Below, piece by piece: positions 45,450 through 54,171 of a stretch of 64,000 nucleotides of DNA. Positions within the stretch are counted from its first letter, which is position 1. Each line of letters opens with the position of its first letter. The position numbers and the translations under genes were made by a program. The stretch is taken from NCBI GenBank assembly GCA_944343275.1, contig CALVMH010000002.1, positions 1-64,000 of the forward strand, given 5' to 3'. The notes beneath the pieces are model-generated. The model was not told where the DNA came from, did not search any database, and saw nothing but the letters and a program-made list of their open reading frames with translations. Source of the stretch: an uncultured Clostridia bacterium (lineage in GTDB: Bacteria; Bacillota; Clostridia; Christensenellales; Borkfalkiaceae).

Positions 45450-45881
45450 TCAAAGCGAAGATGCGGGCGCATCCTCTTCCGCGGCGGGCGCGGCTGCGGC
45501 GGAAGCACGGCGGCGCAGCGCGCACAGACGCACTTCCCCCTTCTCCCCGCGGCGGATGACGTGCGGGCGTTCCTCCTGCACGGGCGCGGGCTGCGGTGCG
45601 GACGCCTCGTCCGCCTCTGCCCCTTCGTCCGCCTCGTCCGCGACGGGCGTGCCGAACTTTGCCGCCACGTCCGGTTCGGGCAGCAGCCAATCCGGAACGG
45701 GGTCGGGAACGGGGGCGTTCATCGCCTCCAAAAGCCTGCCGTGCGCCATGGCGCAGGGATACTGTTCCGTGCGCACACAGTAGCGGCAGCGCGCATACCG
45801 CCCGCACATGTCGCAGGCGTGCGCTTCGCTGTCCTTCCACTTTTCTTCGTCGAGGAACTGCTGTAACTGCTTGTTCGTCAT
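45450..45881 (-). CDS. Hypothetical protein with Cys-rich N-terminus
   Basis: The first 45 residues contain CDMCGRYARCRYC and a later Cys (QYPCAMAHG), a possible zinc site. A Pro/Glu/Ala-rich linker and a basic-then-acidic tail follow. No family recognised. A TTGTCA-17-TATAAT promoter lies 30-60 bases upstream. It could be a small zinc-ribbon protein. The tail is low complexity. Confidence 0.6.
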   Translation of the reverse strand: MTNKQLQQFLDEEKWKDSEAHACDMCGRYARCRYCVRTEQYPCAMAHGRLLEAMNAPVPDPVPDWLLPEPDVAAKFGTPVADEADEGAEADEASAPQPAPVQEERPHVIRRGEKGEVRLCALRRRASAAAAPAAEEDAPASSL

Positions 45882-45972
45882 ATCCCGCCTCTTTGCGTCT
45901 TTTTTCTATTATACATCATTTTTGCGCAATTGACAAGGGCAAATGCGCAAAAAACACATGAAATCGCAAAAA

Positions 45973-46788
45973 TTAGTATTCGTCGAGAAAACTTGTGCGC
46001 GTTCCGCCCCTGCGCCAGCCGAGCACGCAGTCCAGCGCAACGTTGTGCATGCTGCGGAACACGTTGTCCGCCGCGGCGGGATTCTCCCGTTCGAGGCGGG
46101 CGAGCAGCTCCTTCATCTCCTTGCGCTTGCTCTCCTCCTCTTTCCCCGCGACGCGCTCCGTAAAGCGGCAGGCGCAGCCGAGAAAGGACAGCCCGTTCCA
46201 CTGCGCCCACGCCACGATGTCCCGCTCGCGCACGGCGTACAGGGGGCGGATGAGCTGCATCCCCGGATGGCTCGTGGAGCGCAGCTTGGGCATCATCGTC
46301 TTCACTTCCGCCCCGTAAAACATGCTCAGAAGCGTGGTGGAGACGACGTCGTCGAAATGGTGCCCGAGGGCGATCTTGTTGCAGCCCAGCGATTTGGCGA
46401 ACTCATAGAGGTATCCCCGCCGCATGCGCGCGCACAGATAGCATGCGGAACCGGAGGTGACGCCGTCCACCACGGAAAAGATGTGGCTTTCAAAGATATG
46501 CACGGGAACGCCGAGCAATTCCGCGTTTTCCTCGATGCGGCGTCTGTTTTCGGGCGTATAGCCGGGGTCCATGACGATAAATTCCAACCCGAAGGCGAAT
46601 TGTCCGTGGCGGCACAGTTCCTGCATGCACTTGGCGAGCAGAAAGGAATCCTTCCCGCCCGAAATGCACACGGCGATGACGTCCCTCTCTTCGATGAGCG
46701 CATACTTCTTCACCGCCTTGACGAAGGGACACCAAAGCTCTTTGCGGAACTTTTTGATGAGGGAACGTTCGACGTCGGCTGCACTCAT
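45973..46788 (-). CDS. TtcA-like tRNA thiolation enzyme (PP-loop ATPase)
   Basis: The PP-loop SGGKDS lies near residue 44 (VIAVCISGGKDSFLLAK). Cysteines in SACYLCARMRRG and FLGCACRFTE fit the iron-sulfur-dependent TtcA/TtuA group, which thiolates tRNA cytidine or uridine. ALGHHFDDVVSTTLL is the usual second motif. The base modified cannot be told from sequence alone. The ATG overlaps the end of the flavoprotein gene. Confidence 0.88.
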   Translation of the reverse strand: MSAADVERSLIKKFRKELWCPFVKAVKKYALIEERDVIAVCISGGKDSFLLAKCMQELCRHGQFAFGLEFIVMDPGYTPENRRRIEENAELLGVPVHIFESHIFSVVDGVTSGSACYLCARMRRGYLYEFAKSLGCNKIALGHHFDDVVSTTLLSMFYGAEVKTMMPKLRSTSHPGMQLIRPLYAVRERDIVAWAQWNGLSFLGCACRFTERVAGKEEESKRKEMKELLARLERENPAAADNVFRSMHNVALDCVLGWRRGGTRTSFLDEY

Positions 46789-47642
46789 GGCTGCTTCTCC
46801 GAAAGATACGCGTGCGCGGAATATGCCGCCGTCAGCCCCTCGCCCGCCGCCTTGACATACTGATAGGGGCGCCCCGTGACGTCGCCCGCCGCAAACAATC
46901 CCGCAAGGTTGGTGCGCATGGCGCGGTCGGTCTGTACATGCCCGTCCTCCGCCGCCAATCCGCCGACGAGCGCTGCGGGCGGCGCCGCATCGCGCAGCAG
47001 GAACACCCCGTCCACAGGCAGCCGCCCGTCCTTTAAGGCGAGCGCCTCCGCCCGCAGCCCTCCCTCAACGGCGAGGGGCGCCTGCGGATGCACGGTGATG
47101 TTCCCGGCATGAAAGCGGGCGTCCCGATAGAGACAGAAGGCGTGTACCTCCTTGGCAAACCCCGCAAGATATTCGACTTCCTCCGCATACTTTTCGGACG
47201 CGACGACGGCGGCGATGACTTTGCCGCGGTAGAGCGCGCCGTCACAGACGGCGCAATAGCTCACGCCCCGTCCGAGAAATGCCTCCTCCCCCTTGACTGC
47301 GCCGCGCTGCGAGACGCCCGTTGCAAGGATGACGGCGTGCGCAAAAAACGTCTGCTCCCCCGCCGTGACGGTGAACGGCTCGCCCGCGTACACGCCGTCC
47401 GCCCGCGCGCGGGTGAAGGAGATGCCCTCCCGTTCCATCTGTTCCCGCAGTCGGGCGGCAAACGCCGCGCCGTTCCCGGAAAAGCCCGGATAGTTGCGCA
47501 CATATTCGGCGGAGAGCAGCTTCCCGCCGAAGAGTTCGGCACCCAGCCAGAGCGTCTGCCGTTTCAAACTTTTCAGGGTGAGCGCCGCGGAATACCCCGC
47601 AATGCCTCCGCCCACCACGATGACGTCGTACACGTTGTCCAT
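46785..47642 (-). CDS. TrxB-like FAD/NAD(P) oxidoreductase
   Basis: The N-terminus DVIVVGGGIAGYSAAL is an FAD Rossmann fold. The disulfide CAVCDGALYRG near residue 130 is the thioredoxin-reductase CxxC, and GLFAAGDVTGRPYQYVKAAGEG closes the FAD site. At 285 residues it is a bit shorter than standard TrxB, and the NAD(P) domain lacks a clear GxGxxA loop (AAVVASEKYAEE stands there), so the electron donor may differ. The ATG is 6 bases after a TATACT, implying a leaderless mRNA. It pairs with the TtcA-like gene. Confidence 0.82.
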   Translation of the reverse strand: MDNVYDVIVVGGGIAGYSAALTLKSLKRQTLWLGAELFGGKLLSAEYVRNYPGFSGNGAAFAARLREQMEREGISFTRARADGVYAGEPFTVTAGEQTFFAHAVILATGVSQRGAVKGEEAFLGRGVSYCAVCDGALYRGKVIAAVVASEKYAEEVEYLAGFAKEVHAFCLYRDARFHAGNITVHPQAPLAVEGGLRAEALALKDGRLPVDGVFLLRDAAPPAALVGGLAAEDGHVQTDRAMRTNLAGLFAAGDVTGRPYQYVKAAGEGLTAAYSAHAYLSEKQP

Positions 47643-47648
47643 GCGGAC

Positions 47649-47678
47649 AGTATAACACATGCGCCGCGCCGTTGTCAA
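47649..47678 (-). promoter_or_regulatory. Promoter of the TrxB-like gene (leaderless geometry)
   Basis: TTGACA, 18 bases, TATACT with a TG extension; the ATG follows 6 bases after the -10. Confidence 0.7.
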
Positions 47679-47733
47679 GCCGCCCGCGCAGCGCCCTTTT
47701 TTGCAGATTTTCAGGAAATCCCGCTGCCGCCGA

Positions 47734-47761
47734 TTGACTTTTTTTGCAGGTGCACTATAAT
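47734..47761 (+). promoter_or_regulatory. Promoter of the Gx-Rnf operon (leaderless geometry)
   Basis: TTGACT, 16 bases, TATAAT; the ATG follows 7 bases after the -10. Confidence 0.7.
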
Positions 47762-47768
47762 GATAGTT

Positions 47769-48317
47769 ATGGAACGTGCAAAAAAAGGCAATACGGGAAG
47801 AAAGGTCGCCGTGCTCGGCATTCTTGCGGGGCTCGGTCTTGCCGCTTTTCTGCTGGAAAGCCTCATCCCCCTGCCCTTTCTGCCCGGCGCCAAGCTCGGG
47901 TTTGCCAACATCTTTTCCCTGCTGGCACTGCTCCTGTACGGGCTTCCGGAGGCGCTCATCGTTGTGACGGCGCGCACGGTGCTCGGCAGCCTGTTCGCGG
48001 GAAACGTTTCCATGCTGCTCTATTCGCTGACGGCGGGGCTTGTCTCCGCGTGCGCCTCCCGCCTGCTGCTCTGTGCACTGCCGCGCCTGAGCTTCGTATG
48101 CGTGAGCGTCGCGGGCGCCGTTGTGCACAACCTCGTGCAGCTCCTTGTCTACTGTGCGCTGACGGGGACCCTGCTGCTCTTCGCCTACTCCCCCTATCTC
48201 ACCCTGATGGGCGCGGGGGCGGGCGTTTTGGTGGGACTTGCCGTCACGCTGACATTGAAAGCACTGCCTGCGCGCTTTGTCCGCGCGGAGGTCATGTTGA
48301 AGGAGGAATCCAAGTGA
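47769..48317 (+). CDS. Gx transporter family protein (HepT-I-like)
   Basis: The 182-residue integral membrane protein has about five helices and the repeated Gly/Leu pattern of PF07456 (LLESLIPLPFLPGAKLGFANIF, outline; then ARTVLGSLFAGNVSMLLYSL). These small transporters often head Rnf operons or sit with prenyl diphosphate genes; their cargo is unknown. No ribosome site precedes the ATG, which follows the -10 by 7 bases. Its stop overlaps the rnfC start (GTGA), so the two are coupled. Confidence 0.85.
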   Translation: MERAKKGNTGRKVAVLGILAGLGLAAFLLESLIPLPFLPGAKLGFANIFSLLALLLYGLPEALIVVTARTVLGSLFAGNVSMLLYSLTAGLVSACASRLLLCALPRLSFVCVSVAGAVVHNLVQLLVYCALTGTLLLFAYSPYLTLMGAGAGVLVGLAVTLTLKALPARFVRAEVMLKEESK

Positions 48318-49594
48318 TCATCAGACCGAAGGCATTCTTCCGCGGCGTCCGCCTTGCGGGGCACAAATTCCCCGCGGGCGCCGCAGAACGTCTGCCTGCC
48401 CTTCCCGAAGTGTTCATCCCGCTTGCGCAGCACGCGGGCGCGCCCGCACTGCCCGTTGTGGAAGCGGGGCAGTCCGTCCGCCGCGGGGAACGCATCGCGG
48501 CGGCGCAGGGCGCCGTCTCCGCCGACGTCCACGCGAGCATCGCGGGAACGGTGACGGGCATCGTCACCCGCCCCGACGGACGCGGGAACACGGCGCAGTT
48601 CATCGCCATTGCCGCAGGCGAAACGCAGGAGGACGCCTTTTTGCCTCCCCTGTCCGACCCCTCCAAGGAGGAAATTTTGCAGCGCATCGCGGCGTGCGGC
48701 ATCGTCGGCATGGGCGGCGCGGGCTTCCCTTCCCATGTAAAACTCGCGCCCCCCGTTCCCGTCGATACCCTCATCCTCAACGGCGCAGAGTGCGAACCCT
48801 ACCTCACCTGCGACGATGCGCTCATGCAGAAAAAGACGCGCGAAGTGCTGCGCGGCGCAAGATACATGATGCAGGCGCTGGGCGTGGAAAAGCTGCTGAT
48901 CGCCATCGAGCGCAACAAGCCGGAGGCGATCGCCGCGTTCGACGCTGCGGGATACGACGTCGTCCCCCTCAAAAAGCAATATCCGATGGGCGCGGAAAAG
49001 CAGCTCATCTACTGCTGCACGGGACGGAAAGTCCCCTTGGGCAAGCTCCCCGCGCACGCGGGCGTCATCGTGCAGAACGTGGCGACGGCGTTCGCCGTAT
49101 ACGAAGCGGTGGAACTCGGAAAGCCGCTCATCGAGCGCATCGTCACCGTGACGGGCGGCGGGATCGCACAGCCGAAAAACCTTGTCTGTCCCGTCGGCGC
49201 TCCCCTTTCGGCGCTTGCCGCGGCGTGCGGCGGCGAACATGACGCCGTAAAGCTGGTGGCGGGCGGTCCCATGACGGGCGCGGCACTGACGGGCACGGAC
49301 GCCGTGGTCACCAAGACGACGGGCGGATTTTTGTTTTTGACCGCGCGAGAGACCGACACCGAAGACCCGACGCCCTGCATCAACTGCGGCAAGTGCGCGG
49401 ACGTGTGCCCCATGAAGCTCATGCCCATGCAGACGGCGTTCTACACAAACGCCAAGGAATACGAGAACGCGGCAAAGTACAGCGGCGTGCTCGCCTGCAT
49501 CGAATGCGGCGCATGCAGCTATATCTGCCCCGCACGCAGACCGCTCGCGCAATCCATCAAGACCGCCAAAGCGGAACTCAGGAGGAAGCCATGA
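48314..49594 (+). CDS. rnfC: Rnf complex subunit RnfC
   Basis: RnfC binds NADH and FMN at the entry of the ferredoxin:NAD oxidoreductase. It shows the Rossmann-like NADH/FMN part (GIVGMGGAGFPSHVKL, ILNGAECEPYLTCDD), the SLBB region and two 4Fe-4S clusters (CINCGKCADVCP and CIECGACSYICP). The start is GTG, read from an AGGAGG 8 bases before it. The ATGA overlap with rnfD shows coupled translation. Confidence 0.95.
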   Translation: MIIRPKAFFRGVRLAGHKFPAGAAERLPALPEVFIPLAQHAGAPALPVVEAGQSVRRGERIAAAQGAVSADVHASIAGTVTGIVTRPDGRGNTAQFIAIAAGETQEDAFLPPLSDPSKEEILQRIAACGIVGMGGAGFPSHVKLAPPVPVDTLILNGAECEPYLTCDDALMQKKTREVLRGARYMMQALGVEKLLIAIERNKPEAIAAFDAAGYDVVPLKKQYPMGAEKQLIYCCTGRKVPLGKLPAHAGVIVQNVATAFAVYEAVELGKPLIERIVTVTGGGIAQPKNLVCPVGAPLSALAAACGGEHDAVKLVAGGPMTGAALTGTDAVVTKTTGGFLFLTARETDTEDPTPCINCGKCADVCPMKLMPMQTAFYTNAKEYENAAKYSGVLACIECGACSYICPARRPLAQSIKTAKAELRRKP

Positions 49595-50640
49595 GAGTTC
49601 TTTCCACCGCGCCGCACATCAAAACGCGGCGCACGACAAAGCACATCATGCTCGACGTGCTCATCGCGCTCCTGCCCGCGACGGCGGCAGGCATCGTCTA
49701 CTTCGGCTGGCAGGCAGCCGTCATCATCGCCGTCGCCCTCGCCGCCGCGGTGCTCACAGAATTCGTGTGGTATCTGATCGAGCACAAATTCTGGCGGGAT
49801 ACAAAAACGGTCGTCGGCGCATGGGCGAAACAGTTTGACTACACCTCCCTTGTGACGGGGCTGCTGCTGGCACTCACCCTTCCCGCGAACATCGACGGCT
49901 GGTACATGCCTCTTTTGGGAAGCGTCTTTGCCGTCGGCATCGTCAAGATGCTCTTCGGCGGAACGGGGAAAAACATCGTCAATCCCGCCATTGCGGGGCG
50001 CATCTTCCTGTTCATCTCCTTTGCGGCGATGACCGTCTATCCCGCGGCGAATTTCGGACCGCTGCTGCCCGATAACCTGTCCGTCTGGCAGACACATCCG
50101 CTCATCAAGCCGACATGGACGCCGCAGAACGCGCTGGAAACGGGCGCGACGCAGCTTGGCAACCTCTTCAACACCAAGCCCCTTCTTTCCAACCTCGACC
50201 TCTTTCTCGGAACGGGGGTCGCGGGCTGCATCGGCGAAACGTGTAAACTCGCCCTGCTTGCGGGATACGTCTATCTGTGCGTGCGCGGCGTCATCAAATG
50301 GTATCTGCCCCTCCTCTATATCGGCGTGACGGGACTGTTTGCCGTCGCGCTCGAAGGGTTCAAATTCGTCTATTTCCTTCCCTCCGTCCTCTCCGGCGGG
50401 CTCATCCTCGGCGCATGCTTTATGGCGACCGACTATGTGACCTCCCCCAAGTCGACGCTCGGCAACATCGTCTACTTCGTGGCGCTCGGGCTGCTGACGG
50501 CGGGGCTGAGAAAGGCGGCGGGGCTGGAAGTCGTCTCCTTCTGCATCCTTTTGATGAACTTCTTGGTGTTCCTCATCGACCTCGCCATAAAGCCCCGTCC
50601 CTTCGGATATGTGCGGCAGAAAAAGGAGGCGAAAAAATGA
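49591..50640 (+). CDS. rnfD: Rnf complex subunit RnfD
   Basis: Integral membrane subunit, about nine helices in 349 residues, with SAPHIKT-type start (LSTAPHIKTRRTTKHIM) and covalent FMN expected at the Thr of ETGATQLG (the SGAT-type site). AGGAGG precedes the ATG, and the stop overlaps the rnfG start. Confidence 0.95.
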   Translation: MRVLSTAPHIKTRRTTKHIMLDVLIALLPATAAGIVYFGWQAAVIIAVALAAAVLTEFVWYLIEHKFWRDTKTVVGAWAKQFDYTSLVTGLLLALTLPANIDGWYMPLLGSVFAVGIVKMLFGGTGKNIVNPAIAGRIFLFISFAAMTVYPAANFGPLLPDNLSVWQTHPLIKPTWTPQNALETGATQLGNLFNTKPLLSNLDLFLGTGVAGCIGETCKLALLAGYVYLCVRGVIKWYLPLLYIGVTGLFAVALEGFKFVYFLPSVLSGGLILGACFMATDYVTSPKSTLGNIVYFVALGLLTAGLRKAAGLEVVSFCILLMNFLVFLIDLAIKPRPFGYVRQKKEAKK

Positions 50641-51257
50641 CCGTAAAAGCATTTTTCAGAAGCAATGCCTTCAAGAGCCTTGCCGTGCTCATCGCCATCG
50701 TGCTCGCCGCAGGCGCGCTGCTTGCCATCTGCAACGACGTGTTCTATATCTCCGACGAGGAGCGGCTCAACCGCACCCTCTCCAAAATTTACGGAGAGAG
50801 CGTCTCGGCGCAGCCCGTGGAGCTCGCAGAAGAGCACGCGCAAAGCAACTACGGAACGGTGAACAGCATCTATTATATCACCGACGACGGGAACTACCTT
50901 TTGAACACGACGGGCGTCGGCGGCTTCCGCGACGGGGCGGGCACCGTCACCCTCTGGACGGTCATCGCCTGTGAAGAGAGCACGGACGGGCTGCGCCTGA
51001 CGGGGATCCGCAAGGTCGTGTACGAATCCAACGAAGGACAGACGTATATCGGTTCCCTGACCGATGCGTTTTACAACGGATTCACGCAAAAGAACGAGCT
51101 CGTCGCCGCGGGCGGATACTTCATTGCCGACAAGAACTCTTCGGACGCGCTCAACAACGTGGCGGTGGGAGCGAGCCAATCCTCCACCGCCGCCTGCAAT
51201 GCGGTGAACGCGGCGCTGAGCTATTTCAGGAGCGCCCTTTCGGGAGGTGTGCAATGA
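50637..51257 (+). CDS. rnfG: Rnf complex subunit RnfG
   Basis: One N-terminal helix, then an external FMN-binding domain (206 residues). RnfG normally carries FMN on the Thr of an SGATxSS motif; here the matching place reads VGASQSSTAA, with Ser for Thr. Ser might still be flavinylated, or the cofactor may be absent. AAAGGAGG precedes the ATG. Confidence 0.92.
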   Translation: MTVKAFFRSNAFKSLAVLIAIVLAAGALLAICNDVFYISDEERLNRTLSKIYGESVSAQPVELAEEHAQSNYGTVNSIYYITDDGNYLLNTTGVGGFRDGAGTVTLWTVIACEESTDGLRLTGIRKVVYESNEGQTYIGSLTDAFYNGFTQKNELVAAGGYFIADKNSSDALNNVAVGASQSSTAACNAVNAALSYFRSALSGGVQ

Positions 51258-51937
51258 ACGCAAAACGATACGGCAAGATCGCATACGACGGACTCATCAC
51301 CAACAACGCGACGTTCAAGCTGGTGCTGGGCACCTGCGCGACGCTCGGCATGTCCACCTCCGCCGTCAACAGCTTCGGGATGGGCATCTCCGTTACCGTG
51401 GTGCTGCTTTTGAGCAACGTGCTCATTTCGCTGCTGCGCAAGGTCATTCCCAACACCGTGCGCATCCCCGCGTTCATCGTCATTATTGCGACGATGGTCA
51501 CCCTTCTTCGGATGGTGCTGGAAAAGTACATTCCCGACCTCTATGACGCCATGGGCGTATTTTTGCCCCTCATCGTCGTCAACTGCGTCATTTTAGGACG
51601 CGCGGAGGCATTCGCCAGCAAAAATCCCGTGTTGGACAGCGCCGTGGACGGCGTCGCCTCGGGGCTGGGGCTCACCTTTGCCCTGACGCTCATCGGCGTC
51701 ATCCGCGAATTTCTGGGCAGCGGGAGCTTTTTCGGAATGCAGATCACCGACTTCAAGATCGGGTTCTTCACCAATTCCGCGGGCGCGTTCTTCGTGTACG
51801 GCATCTGCATCGCCCTCTTTGTGCTCATCACGGACAGGGTGGAACAGGCGCGCCGCGCAAAGCGGGCAAGGGAGCTGCGCCGCCCCGCAAAGGACGCACC
51901 CCTTCCGTCGGTCGAAGCAGAAAGGGAGGTGAATTGA
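51254..51937 (+). CDS. rnfE: Rnf complex subunit RnfE
   Basis: Six-helix membrane subunit (227 residues) of the NqrD/RnfE family: ITNNATFKLVLGTCATLGMS, FLPLIVVNCVILGRAEAFA, and VIREFLGSGSFFGMQ. Its paired relative RnfA follows one base after its stop codon. Together they form the core that carries sodium or proton flow. Confidence 0.95.
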   Translation: MNAKRYGKIAYDGLITNNATFKLVLGTCATLGMSTSAVNSFGMGISVTVVLLLSNVLISLLRKVIPNTVRIPAFIVIIATMVTLLRMVLEKYIPDLYDAMGVFLPLIVVNCVILGRAEAFASKNPVLDSAVDGVASGLGLTFALTLIGVIREFLGSGSFFGMQITDFKIGFFTNSAGAFFVYGICIALFVLITDRVEQARRAKRARELRRPAKDAPLPSVEAEREVN

Positions 51938-51938
51938 C

Positions 51939-52553
51939 ATGGCGGCGACCATCCTTCTCATCGTCATCTCCGCAGTCTTTTCGCAGAACTTCATCCTTGT
52001 GAAGTTTTTGGGCATCTGCCCCTTCCTGGGCGTATCCAAAAAAGTGAACAGCGCCCTCTCCATGGGCATTGCCGTCACCCTCGTCATGGTGCTCGCCACG
52101 TTGGTGACGTGGCCGCTCTACACCTATATCATGGTGCCGCTCGGCATCGAGTATCTCGAGATCATCTTCTTTATCTTCGTCATCGCCGCCCTTGTGCAGA
52201 TGCTTGAAAAGATCATCGAGAAACTCTCCCCCGCGCTCTACCGCTCGATGGGCATCTATCTTCCGCTCATCACCACCAACTGCGCCATTCTGGGCGTTGC
52301 CGAACTGCTGCTCGTTGCCGACCTTGCGGGCGTCGTCCCGGGTCTGGAAGCAGGCATTGCCATGAACCTCGGCTTTGCCCTTTTGTATGCGCTGTGCGCG
52401 GGCATCGGCTTTACGCTCGCCATGGTCTTAATGGGCGGCGTGCGCGAAAAATTGGAAAAACTTCCCGTCGCAAAATGCATGAAGGGCTTCCCCGTCACGA
52501 TGGTCGCGGCATCCTTTATGGCGATGGCGTTTTACGTCTTCTCCCTTTTGTGA
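51939..52553 (+). CDS. rnfA: Rnf complex subunit RnfA
   Basis: Six-helix NqrE/RnfA subunit (204 residues): FSQNFILVKFLGICPFLGVS, YLPLITTNCAILGVAEL, GVREKLEKLPV. The two symmetric Asn-Cys helices hold the membrane 2Fe-2S cluster together with RnfE. Confidence 0.95.
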   Translation: MAATILLIVISAVFSQNFILVKFLGICPFLGVSKKVNSALSMGIAVTLVMVLATLVTWPLYTYIMVPLGIEYLEIIFFIFVIAALVQMLEKIIEKLSPALYRSMGIYLPLITTNCAILGVAELLLVADLAGVVPGLEAGIAMNLGFALLYALCAGIGFTLAMVLMGGVREKLEKLPVAKCMKGFPVTMVAASFMAMAFYVFSLL

Positions 52554-52562
52554 GGTATCGGC

Positions 52563-53381
52563 ATGACGAATTGTTTATTGGCGCCCGTTCAGTGGGCGCA
52601 GGTCGGCATCGTGCTCGGCGTCTTCGCCGCCATCGCCCTCGTTCTTACCGTCTGCATCCTGCTCGTTGCGAAGTTCTGCAAGACGAACGCGGATGAAAAG
52701 GCGGAAGCCATCCTCTCCCATCTTGCGGGTGCAAACTGCGGCGGCTGCGGCTGCACGGGCTGCGCGGGGTTTGCCGAAAAGCTCGCCAAGGGCGAGGCGT
52801 CGCTCGCAGACTGCCACGTCACGGAGGCGGGCGAAAAGGCGGAGATCGCCAAAGTGCTAGGCGTTCCGTTTGCGGCGTCCAAGCCCACCGTGAGCGTGTG
52901 CCGCTGTTCGGGCGGCGTTCACGCAAAGGATGCGTTTGTATACAGCGGCGCCGCAGACTGCACCGAGGAAAATAAATTTGCAGGCGGACATAAGGTGTGC
53001 AAATACGGCTGTCTGGGCGACGGAAACTGCACGCGCGTGTGTCCCGAAAGCGCCATCGCGCTGCCCGGTGCATGCGCGGACGTCGACCCCGACAAATGCA
53101 TCTCCTGCGGGGCGTGCATCCTGAACTGCCCCAAGGGACTGTTCATGCGCATCCCCGCCGATGCGAAAGTGTACATCGCCTGCGCCTCGCACGAGCGCGG
53201 CAAAGCCGTGATAGATGCCTGCGAATACGGCTGCATCGCCTGCGGAAAATGCGTCAGAACATGCCCGGAAGGCGCCATCTCCATGCAGGACAACCTGCCC
53301 GTCATCGACTATGAAAAATGCATCAACTGCGGCAAGTGTGCCGAGGCCTGCCCCCGCCGTACCATCCGGGTACGCTACTGA
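52563..53381 (+). CDS. rnfB: Rnf complex subunit RnfB
   Basis: Ferredoxin-accepting subunit. An N-terminal helix is followed by the 4Fe-4S domain (ANCGGCGCTGCAGFAEKL), then several cluster motifs (CKYGCLGDGNCTRVCP, CISCGACILNCP, CIACGKCVRTCP, CINCGKCAEACP). At 272 residues it is the clostridial long form. It closes the rnfCDGEAB order, and a terminator follows. Confidence 0.95.
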   Translation: MTNCLLAPVQWAQVGIVLGVFAAIALVLTVCILLVAKFCKTNADEKAEAILSHLAGANCGGCGCTGCAGFAEKLAKGEASLADCHVTEAGEKAEIAKVLGVPFAASKPTVSVCRCSGGVHAKDAFVYSGAADCTEENKFAGGHKVCKYGCLGDGNCTRVCPESAIALPGACADVDPDKCISCGACILNCPKGLFMRIPADAKVYIACASHERGKAVIDACEYGCIACGKCVRTCPEGAISMQDNLPVIDYEKCINCGKCAEACPRRTIRVRY

Positions 53382-53394
53382 AGGCAATAATTAT

Positions 53395-53421
53395 CCACCG
53401 GCATAGCCGGTGGTTTTTCAT
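53395..53421 (+). terminator. Terminator of the Rnf operon
   Basis: CCACCGGC-AT-AGCCGGTGG followed by TTTTTC, 14 bases after rnfB. Confidence 0.85.
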
Positions 53422-53569
53422 TTTACTTCGCCTGCGGCTCGTGCCGCCATAGGCGGGGCGGGCTGTAAGCCCTCATATTACCGGCAGCGCGCAAGTCGCG
53501 CCTGTGACGACCTGGCAGTCACGCATTTGTTACTTGTTACCCGTAAACGGGTCTCATGCCTTCCCCCGA

Positions 53570-53693
53570 GGGGGTGAGCCGCGCATTATGCGCACCACCA
53601 CGGTGTGGTGTGCGCGCGTGGCGAACTGAGGTTTTTGCCATTGTAGGCAAAAACCGTGACCGCTGGCGGCGTCGCTCCTTGCGCCGCCGAGAC
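53570..53693. repeat. 124-bp structured intergenic repeat, copy 1
   Basis: Part of a 750-base stretch without genes. The copy holds three hairpins in series: CACCAC/GTGGTG, GGTTTTTGCC/GGCAAAAACC and GGCGGCG/GCGCCGCC. The related copy lies at 53823-53946. Confidence 0.8.
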
Positions 53694-53822
53694 GGGTGTC
53701 ACGAAGTGACGGATGAGGGGTTGCGCTCGGAACTCGTTTCTTTGCCATCCCCCTCATCACCGCCTTCGGCGGAGCTTCCCCCCAAGGGGAAGCCATCCTC
53801 TTCTCTCGCCTCCCCTGTGCAA

Positions 53823-53946
53823 GGGGGTGAGCCGCGCGTTATGCGCATCACCACGGTGTGGTGTGCGCGCGCGGCGAACTGAGGTTTTTGCCATCGTGGG
53901 CAAAAACCGTGACCGCTGGCGGCGTCGCTCCTTGCGCCGCCGAGAC
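53823..53946. repeat. 124-bp structured intergenic repeat, copy 2
   Basis: About five differences from copy 1, most in loops or edges, and none breaking the long hairpin arms. Between and around the copies are further C/G-rich small hairpins (CCGCCTTCGGCGG, CTTCCCCCCAAGGGGAAG). Confidence 0.8.
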
Positions 53947-54128
53947 CGTGGCAGGCGATTGAAAAGAGCAGACGGAAGGGTTGTCATGCCCGCGCGGTTC
54001 TTTGCACTACAATCCCCCCTTTACACAAGGGGGGAAAGACTCGCTACACAATTCTCTCCTCCAATTCAGTTCTGCTCATCGGCAAAACCTCTCTTGAACC
54101 CGCCGACGATCCGCCGGTTTTCTTATAC

Positions 54129-54166
54129 AAACAGAGCGCCCCGCCATTCGGCGGGGCGCTCTGTTT
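54129..54166. terminator. Strong terminator after the small membrane protein gene
   Basis: AAACAGAGCGCCCCGCC-ATTC-complement, 6 bases after the stop codon on the minus strand. Confidence 0.8.
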
Positions 54167-54171
54167 GAAGG

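Noticed and set aside
53570-53946. A CRISPR array in the repeat block
   Set aside because: There are only two long copies with unlike spacing and no cas genes in the window.
53556-54168. Short open frames in the repeat block after rnfB
   Set aside because: They are low complexity, overlap the hairpin repeats and lack ribosome sites.
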